Assembly (NCBI GenBank): GCA_031288765.1
Contig: JAITQV010000506.1
Location: 1 to 7,555, forward strand
Direction of reading: 5' to 3'
Origin: Planctomycetaceae bacterium
GTDB lineage: Bacteria > Planctomycetota > Planctomycetia > Pirellulales > Thermoguttaceae
DNA length: 7,555 nucleotides
This document shows, piece by piece, positions 1 through 3,662 of this stretch. The notes under the pieces are model-generated. The model was given only the letters and a program-made list of their open reading frames with translations. It had not been told where the DNA came from and searched no databases. Position 1 is the first letter of the stretch, and each line of letters opens with the position of its first letter. The translations under genes were made by a program, and so were the position numbers.

Positions 1-1193
1 GCGGCGTAACCTTCTTGCGAAAGGGCGGTCATTATGGTATTTTTATGTTCATGCCCGAATGCCTCCAGCGTAACCACCAATTCCGTACCTTTATCGCTGT
101 TTCTGTTAATATCGACGAATTGGTTATGCTGCAGTTCTATGATATTTCCGCGTTCACGAGCGATAATTCCCGAAATACGGTGCAATTCTCCGGGTCTGTC
201 CGGCAATCGCACGCTGAAAGTAAAAATTCTGCCGCGGTTGCGTAATCCGTGTTGAACCAGCGAAGAAATCGTAATAACATCCATATTGCCGCCGCTTAGC
301 AGAGCAACCACATTTTTATTTTTAACATCCAGATATTTGAGGGCGGCAGCCGGCAACAGTCCGGCATTCTCGACAATCATTTTATGACTTTCCATCAAGT
401 CAAGGAAAACATCGACAAGTTTTTTATCATCAATTGTAATAATATCATCAACAAATTTTTGCACGTAAGGGAAAATAATATCGCCCGGAGTTCTTACGGC
501 AACACCGTCGGCGATTGTTTCGACGAGGTGGAGGGAGGTGATTTTTCCTTCTTTGAGGGACATTTTCATACACGCAGCGCCGGACGGTTCAACACCGATC
601 ACTTTAATTTCCGGTTTAAGAATTTTCGCAAGAGTTGCAACTCCGGCGATTAGCCCTCCCCCCCCAACCGGAACAAGAATAATATCGGTTTCCGGCAGCG
701 CGCGTAAAATTTCAAACGCCAACGTCCCCTGCCCTGCCGCAATATCAAGATCGTTAAACGGATGGACAAATTCGTAATTATTTTCTTGTGCCAATTGAAC
801 GGCATGGGCGTAGGCGTCGTCATAAATGTTGCCGGACAGAACAACTTGAACTCCGTAGGCTTTGGTGTTGTTTACTTTAACGAGGGGGGTGGTTTCGGGC
901 ATTACAATAGTTGCTTTGGCGTTGTAATATTGCGCCGCAAACCCGACACCTTGAGCATGATTTCCGGCGGACGCGGTAATAAGTCCGCGTTCCCGTTGTG
1001 CGGGGGAAAGGGAGGCAACTTTGTACAGCGCCCCCCTGATCTTGTAAGCTCCGGTCAGTTGCATATTTTCCGGTTTGAGCCATACGTTGTTTTCGGTCTG
1101 CTGCGTAAAGTGTTTGCTGTAAATCAAGCCCGTGTCCAAAATAATATTTTGCAACACGTTAGCGGCTTGGCGGAATTTATCGAGGGTCAGCAT
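1..1193 (-). CDS. ilvA: Threonine ammonia-lyase (threonine dehydratase) with C-terminal ACT domain, 3' end truncated by the window edge
   Basis: This is a PLP-dependent cytosolic enzyme that deaminates L-threonine to 2-oxobutanoate and ammonia, either as the first step of isoleucine synthesis or for threonine catabolism. I read 397 uninterrupted codons from the ATG at 1193-1191, starting MLTLDKFRQAANVL. The family is usually about 400-405 residues long, so only the last few are missing. The PLP lysine is K51 in GAYKIRGA. The substrate loop is SAGNHAQG (75-82). The phosphate-binding glycine loop GGGG is at 177-180. The SGGN motif, whose serine (S300) contacts the PLP ring nitrogen, is intact. 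From about residue 322 (FTFSVRLPDRPGELHRISGI) a single ACT domain follows, as in the medium-length form that effectors can control allosterically; which effector acts here is not visible. The frame stays open upstream, with a TTG three codons earlier, but the ATG matches the usual family start. No Shine-Dalgarno sequence precedes it. A catabolic (tdcB-like) role cannot be separated from a biosynthetic one by sequence alone. Confidence 0.96.
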   Translation of the reverse strand, partial: MLTLDKFRQAANVLQNIILDTGLIYSKHFTQQTENNVWLKPENMQLTGAYKIRGALYKVASLSPAQRERGLITASAGNHAQGVGFAAQYYNAKATIVMPETTPLVKVNNTKAYGVQVVLSGNIYDDAYAHAVQLAQENNYEFVHPFNDLDIAAGQGTLAFEILRALPETDIILVPVGGGGLIAGVATLAKILKPEIKVIGVEPSGAACMKMSLKEGKITSLHLVETIADGVAVRTPGDIIFPYVQKFVDDIITIDDKKLVDVFLDLMESHKMIVENAGLLPAAALKYLDVKNKNVVALLSGGNMDVITISSLVQHGLRNRGRIFTFSVRLPDRPGELHRISGIIARERGNIIELQHNQFVDINRNSDKGTELVVTLEAFGHEHKNTIMTALSQEGYA

Positions 1194-1262
1194 TGGTTTC
1201 AAAAGGTTGTTGTCTGCCGGATTTTTAGGAAATGTACACAAATTAAGTATCTCAAACGGATC

Positions 1263-1291
1263 ATTGTAACCGCCTGCCCGCCTCTCCGCAA
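1263..1291 (-). promoter_or_regulatory. Candidate sigma70-type promoter for the threonine ammonia-lyase gene
   Basis: On the minus strand, TTGCGG (1291-1286) is followed after exactly 17 bases by TACAAT (1268-1263), which is one base from the TATAAT consensus. It would start transcription near 1256, leaving a leader of about 60 nt before the ATG at 1193. The -35 box matches TTGACA at only three positions, so this is an inference from spacing and the -10 box. I see no leader peptide or attenuator hairpin in the short leader. Confidence 0.35.
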
Positions 1292-1300
1292 GACCCAAAC

Positions 1301-1332
1301 GTGTGATTTGGGGTTTGGGGTGTGTGATTTGG
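1301..1332 (+). repeat. 32-bp repeat, first member of an inverted pair
   Basis: This stretch contains GTGTGATTTGG twice (1301-1311 and 1322-1332). The whole 32-bp segment matches the reverse complement of 1818-1849 at 29 of 32 positions. The pair encloses the 215-bp interrupted palindrome and the tandem-hairpin element. No coding function is apparent. Confidence 0.7.
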
Positions 1333-1439
1333 AAATCGGATTTTATTAAAAGGATAAAAAGGACGGTAAGGGCAATTAGGGGCAAGCGGCAAGGATCAGA
1401 AAATATTTTATTTTTGTATCTATTTAGTCCTTTTTTTGG

Positions 1440-1451
1440 GGTATTAATACC
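1440..1451. repeat. 12-bp perfect palindrome
   Basis: GGTATTAATACC is a perfect palindrome just outside the left end of the large interrupted palindrome. It could be an operator-like site or chance in AT-rich DNA. Nothing further supports a function. Confidence 0.3.
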
Positions 1452-1486
1452 GAATCTTAACCCCGCCAGGGGTGTGATGTGCATAA

Positions 1487-1515
1487 CCGTAGGTGGAGCG
1501 AAGCGCAACCTACGG
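1487..1515 (+). repeat. REP-like hairpin, copy 1
   Basis: The arms CCGTAGGT and ACCTACGG pair perfectly. An inner GCG/CGC stem is separated from them by a small asymmetric internal loop. The two middle stem bases (TA/TA) differ from those of copies 2 and 3 (GC/GC) in both arms, so the pairing is preserved. The flanks (GTGCATAACC before and GGATCGGAAT after) are shared with copy 3. Confidence 0.75.
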
Positions 1516-1621
1516 ATCGGAATTTTCCTCAGCTCTCTAAGCCCCGCACGGGGCGAGATTATCAATCAACACAACTATAATCTCGCCCTTGCAGGGCTTT
1601 GTTGAGTTGGGGGCGGTTGAT

Positions 1622-1650
1622 CCGGCGGTTGCGCTGCGCTTCACCGCCGG
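1622..1650 (-). repeat. REP-like hairpin, copy 2 (inverted)
   Basis: On the minus strand, CCGGCGGT pairs with ACCGCCGG, enclosing GCG CAG CGC. The preceding linker GATGTGCATAACC (minus strand) is identical to that of copies 1 and 3. This copy forms the right arm of the interrupted palindrome at 1461-1675. Confidence 0.75.
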
Positions 1651-1696
1651 TTATGCACATCTCGCCCTTGCGGGCTTAGGAAAAAATCAGATGGAA

Positions 1697-1748
1697 ATCG
1701 GCTAACGCCGATGCGGCGTTTCGGCGAAACACCGCCTACCTCTTGATT
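1697..1748. repeat. Tandem-hairpin element, copy 1
   Basis: Two hairpins lie side by side. The first is ATCGGC-TAAC-GCCGAT (1697-1712). The second has the 10-bp arms GCGGCGTTTC (1713-1722) and GAAACACCGC (1726-1735) around GGC. The segment 1707-1748 matches 3487-3528 at 41 of 42 positions in the same orientation. The single difference (1731) makes a C-A mismatch on the plus strand but a tolerated G-U pair on the minus strand. That hints that the minus-strand RNA would be the folded form. It ends in CCTACCTCTTGATT. Confidence 0.75.
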
Positions 1749-1817
1749 AGCAGCCTTAAAGAAAAAATTCCGTTGAAATATTACCGGATTTTGGGACGCG
1801 GGGTTTGCGGTTATGTC

Positions 1818-1849
1818 CCAAATCACAAACCACAATCCCCAAATCACAC
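1818..1849 (-). repeat. 32-bp repeat, second member of the inverted pair
   Basis: Read on the minus strand, this begins GTGTGATTTGGGG and ends TTTGTGATTTGG. It matches 1301-1332 at 29 of 32 positions, in the opposite orientation and 485 bp away. Its TTTGTGAT core also occurs on the minus strand in the 21-bp array at 2041-2145, so the two may share an origin. Confidence 0.7.
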
Positions 1850-1867
1850 TTCCCGCACGCCAAAATA

Positions 1868-1888
1868 AAATTTTTTTCAAAAAAATTT
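1868..1888. repeat. A/T-tract palindrome
   Basis: AAATTTTTTT and AAAAAAATTT form two perfect 10-base arms around a single C. It could be a bent or easily melted DNA site. It has neither a GC stem nor the usual layout of an intrinsic terminator. Confidence 0.4.
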
Positions 1889-1992
1889 GCCTGACTACTG
1901 GACAACACAACCCGTTTAGCGGACAATTAGGCAAATTCGGAAACCGGAATGCCGTATTTGAGGGGTTGAATATTGTGTTTTTCGCCCCCAAT

Positions 1993-2029
1993 GTCCCCAA
2001 AAAACGGCAAAATACCGTATTTTTAGGAC
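1993..2029. repeat. Imperfect 15-bp stem with 7-nt loop
   Basis: The 15-base arms at 1993-2007 (GTCC...ACGG) and 2015-2029 (CCGT...GGAC) pair at 12 of 15 positions around CAAAATA. It lies directly before the 21-bp tandem array. The role is unknown. There is no adjacent gene for it to terminate. Confidence 0.4.
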
Positions 2030-2040
2030 AAAACGGTTTA

Positions 2041-2166
2041 TTTGGGATCACAAATGGTTTATTTGGGATCACAAATGGTTTGTTTGGGATCACAAATGGT
2101 TTATTTGGGATCACAAATGATTTATTTGGGATCACAAATGGTTTACTTGGTATCCCAAACAACCTA
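2041..2166. repeat. 21-bp tandem repeat array (five near-identical units plus one decayed unit)
   Basis: Units start at 2041, 2062, 2083, 2104 and 2125, and a degenerate sixth starts at 2146. A decayed partial unit may precede the array at 2020-2040. Each good unit opens with TTTGGGATCACAAA, an imperfect palindrome (10 of 14 positions symmetric) centred on GATC, followed by 7 bases. The five units differ at only two positions. The period of 21 bp equals two turns of B-DNA, so every site faces the same side. The layout resembles an iteron or operator array. A decaying minisatellite is the plainer alternative. Because 21 is divisible by 3, it keeps reading frames open on both strands (heptapeptides GITNGLF or VIPNKPF), which explains apparent ORFs here. 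Confidence 0.9.
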
Positions 2167-2175
2167 TTTTGCCTA

Positions 2176-2257
2176 TACCCTAAAAGGGTAATATAAGCCA
2201 GCCTGCCGCAACGCGGCAGGTTAAAGTTGTCCCAAAACATATTCGCCCTAAAAGGGC
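2176..2257. repeat. Three-hairpin module, solitary copy
   Basis: In order: TACCCT-AAA-AGGGTA (2176-2190); an 8-bp stem CCTGCCGC-AAC-GCGGCAGG (2202-2220) followed by TTAA; and GCCCT-AAA-AGGGC (2245-2257). The same order, linkers (AATATAAGCCA, TTAA) and spacing recur in both arms of the palindrome at 3192-3477. Two stem positions differ from those copies by paired changes. It ends about 80 bp before the unknown gene at 2337. Confidence 0.75.
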
Positions 2258-2277
2258 AGCATATTTAGGTTGTTGAT

Positions 2278-2298
2278 TTACATTCGCAATAAATGTAA
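2278..2298. promoter_or_regulatory. Inverted repeat upstream of the unknown gene, possible operator
   Basis: TTACATT (2278-2284) and AATGTAA (2292-2298) are perfect 7-bp arms around CGCAATA, 38-58 bp before the start codon. The position suits a regulator site or a 5' leader hairpin. No convincing -35/-10 pair is visible. The site is supported only by symmetry and position. Confidence 0.3.
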
Positions 2299-2327
2299 GT
2301 AAATTTTTTAACAAATTCACAAAAAGT

Positions 2328-2331
2328 GAGG
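2328..2331 (+). promoter_or_regulatory. Ribosome binding site for the unknown gene
   Basis: GAGG lies 5 nt before the ATG at 2337 and fixes that start. It is the only clear Shine-Dalgarno sequence among the three genes of the window. Confidence 0.6.
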
Positions 2332-2336
2332 ATCAA

Positions 2337-3050
2337 ATGCACAATAGTATTGATTGGATGCCCGGAAAACGGGCTTCTCAGATTGCTATGGCGAAGGATT
2401 GGCTTCAAGTGTTGGGAGCGGCGACTCCTCCTTGGGGTATTCCCGCTACTGAAGTTGAGGTGTTGGGGTCATTGACGGAAAATGCCGAGTCCCTGCTGAC
2501 AACCGCTATGTCCAGCGAACGTACCAAGATTGTTACCGCCGAATGCCGGGTTGCTTTTGAGGCGTTGGTTGCGAAAATGCGGTTCCTTAAGAGCCGGTAT
2601 TTTCTTACTCCGCCCTTAACGGAGGTTGATTATATCTCCTTGAATCTTCAACCCAAAGACACCACCCCCACCCCTATTCCTCCGCCCACCGATCAGGCGG
2701 AAGCGGATATTACACGCCCGGGAGCGCACCAAATCATGCTCCATTTGCACGCCGTTGCAACCGCCGTCCCCAATCCGCATCGAAGCGATTACGGTTTTCG
2801 TATTTATTACGGAATTTACCCGCCCGGCGGAGCTTCAGGAGAAGCCGCAACCGGCGCAAAACGGGAATTGGTCAAAGTTCCGGTGTCCGGCGAAGAACTT
2901 CCCCATTCCAAATTTACCCGCAGAAAGAGGGAATTGCTCGATTTTCCGCAGGAAGACAGCGGTAAAACAATTTATTTTTGTATCCGCTACGAAAACGCAA
3001 AAGGAGAACCGGGTCCGTGGGGTCCCATCGTTTCCACAGTAATCCCGTAA
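2337..3050 (+). CDS. Conserved-looking hypothetical protein with helical N-terminal part and FN3-like C-terminal part (237 aa)
   Basis: I do not recognise a named family. The start is set by GAGG 5 nt upstream, and the stop is TAA at 3048-3050. There is no signal peptide or membrane segment, so the protein is probably cytosolic. Residues 1-95 look mainly helical and contain WMPGKR, PPWGIP, an ERTK...ECRVAFEALV stretch and LKSRYFLTPPL. A Pro/Thr-rich hinge (TPTPIPPPT) follows near 110-118. The C-terminal half is rich in aromatic and beta-forming residues: DYGFRIYYG, then GEELPHSKFTRRKRELLDFP and SGKTIYFCIRYENAKGE, ending PWGPIVSTVIP. That ending resembles the last strands of a fibronectin-type-III fold with its Trp-Gly/Ser-Pro signature. 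My recollection is that similar uncharacterised proteins occur in gut spirochaetes and other anaerobes; this is unverified. It stands alone between two repeat mosaics, divergent from the threonine lyase and convergent with the protease. The ordinary codon use, good RBS and frame-wide conservation-like motifs make it a real gene. Its function is unknown. Confidence 0.85.
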   Translation: MHNSIDWMPGKRASQIAMAKDWLQVLGAATPPWGIPATEVEVLGSLTENAESLLTTAMSSERTKIVTAECRVAFEALVAKMRFLKSRYFLTPPLTEVDYISLNLQPKDTTPTPIPPPTDQAEADITRPGAHQIMLHLHAVATAVPNPHRSDYGFRIYYGIYPPGGASGEAATGAKRELVKVPVSGEELPHSKFTRRKRELLDFPQEDSGKTIYFCIRYENAKGEPGPWGPIVSTVIP

Positions 3051-3109
3051 CAAGGAACTGAAATAGGGGAAAAGCGGTTTGTAAAGGACGCAAGCAGACC
3101 TTTTATAAT

Positions 3110-3204
3110 CCGCAAGGTTAATGATGTGCATAACCGGCGGTGAAGCGAAACGCAACCGCCGGATCGGAATGTGTAAGTAGTATTGTCTTATGCCCTGCAA
3201 GGGC
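3110..3204 (+). repeat. REP-like composite unit, copy 3, with hairpin at 3134-3162
   Basis: This is a decayed palindrome (CCGCAAGG, 3110-3117), then GATGTGCATAACC, then the hairpin CCGGCGGT/ACCGCCGG (3134-3162) enclosing GCG-AAA-CGC, then GGATCGGAAT, a spacer, and GCCCTGCAAGGGC (3192-3204). The same order is found in the left arm of 1461-1675. It begins 59 bp after the stop of the unknown gene and could stabilise the 3' end of its mRNA. It has no T-tract, so a standard intrinsic terminator is unlikely. Confidence 0.7.
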
Positions 3205-3477
3205 GAAATAGGCTAGCCCGCCGCAACGCGGCGGGTTAACGTCCATAACAACTATCAACGCCCTGAAAGGGCAGAAAATTAGTTGATAGTTTATAGTGAA
3301 TAGTGGATAGTTTGCATGCGGATTTAACATCTTGCAATAAATTCTCTGCTTGCGGCACTATCTGCTCTCCACTATTAACTATCAACTAATATGTCGCCTT
3401 TTCAGGGCGAAGTTGTTTGAGGGGTAATCTTAACCCGCCGTGTTGCGGCGGGCTGGCTTATATTGCCCTTGCAGGGC
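3192..3477. repeat. 286-bp interrupted palindrome built from two inverted three-hairpin modules
   Basis: Left module: GCCCTGCAAGGGC (3192-3204), CCCGCCGC-AAC-GCGGCGGG (3217-3235), GCCCTGAAAGGGC (3260-3272), then ATTAGTTGATAGTT. Right module, inverted: GCCCTTGCAGGGC (3465-3477), the 8-bp stem at 3434-3452, GCCTTTTCAGGGC (3396-3408), and the matching AACTATCAACTAAT. Corresponding parts are equidistant from 3334-3334.5. Each arm is roughly 130 bp with an unpaired centre of about 25 bp. It sits between convergent genes and codes for nothing recognisable. The same module occurs singly at 2176-2257. Confidence 0.8.
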
Positions 3478-3486
3478 ATAGGACAA

Positions 3487-3528
3487 GCCGATGCGGCGTT
3501 TCGGCGAAACGCCGCCTACCTCTTGATT
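3487..3528. repeat. Tandem-hairpin element, copy 2
   Basis: This is a direct copy (41 of 42 positions) of 1707-1748, with a perfect 10-bp stem GCGGCGTTTC/GAAACGCCGC (3493-3502, 3506-3515) around GGC. It follows 9 bp after the right end of the 286-bp palindrome. The first hairpin of copy 1 is missing here. A relic of it may lie at 3551-3566. Confidence 0.75.
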
Positions 3529-3550
3529 TCCTACTCAAAAACAAAAATTG

Positions 3551-3580
3551 GTCGGCTAACACCGACACAATCGCCTACCT
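3551..3580. repeat. Degenerate tandem-hairpin relic
   Basis: GTCGG-CTAACA-CCGAC (3551-3566) corresponds to the ATCGGC-TAAC-GCCGAT hairpin of copy 1, and CGCCTACCT follows at 3572-3580 as in the full element. The inner GCGGCGTTTC hairpin is absent, so this looks like an internally deleted copy. From 3581 to the protease stop codon at 3663 I see nothing notable. Confidence 0.45.
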
Positions 3581-3662
3581 GACAGTGTCATTCTACAACA
3601 AATGACTGAATAGATACAATAATTGAATAAATGCCGTTTTGATTATTTATTTACATGAACGA

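Larger units (their letters stand above)
1461..1675. repeat. 215-bp interrupted palindrome composed of nested hairpins
   Basis: The left arm holds, in order, a CCCC/GGGG mini-palindrome (1461-1472), the linker GATGTGCATAACC, a long hairpin (1487-1515), a spacer of about 25 nt, the palindrome GCCCCGCACGGGGC (1541-1554) and GAGATTAT. The right arm repeats these in mirror order: ATAATCTC, GCCCTTGCAGGGC (1585-1597), a 24-nt spacer, the hairpin (1622-1650), the reverse complement of the linker, and GCCCTTGCGGGC (1664-1675). All pairs are centred on 1568-1569.5. The element is non-coding and looks like two REP-type units joined head to head, as in a BIME. There are no target-site duplications that I can identify and no transposase in the window. 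Confidence 0.75.

Noticed and set aside
762..1349. 195-codon plus-strand frame
   Set aside because: It is antisense to the threonine ammonia-lyase, whose catalytic motifs are unambiguous on the minus strand.
1813..2196. 127-codon plus-strand frame with GITNGLF heptapeptides
   Set aside because: It is the opposite-strand reading of the same 21-bp array. Substitutions between units do not favour coding in either frame, and no RBS is present.
1641..2240. 199-codon minus-strand frame with VIPNKPF heptapeptides
   Set aside because: It runs through the tandem-hairpin element, the 32-bp repeat and the 21-bp array. The repeats alone keep it open because their period is a multiple of three. It has no RBS or domain.
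3074..3113. Intrinsic terminator after the unknown gene
   Set aside because: GCGG/CCGC and AAAGG/CCTTT can nest, but the stems are short with a large loop and there is no terminal T-run.
1461..3580. CRISPR array
   Set aside because: The repeats are palindromic modules with irregular spacing and mixed orientation, or a gapless 21-bp tandem array. There are no uniform unique spacers and no cas genes.
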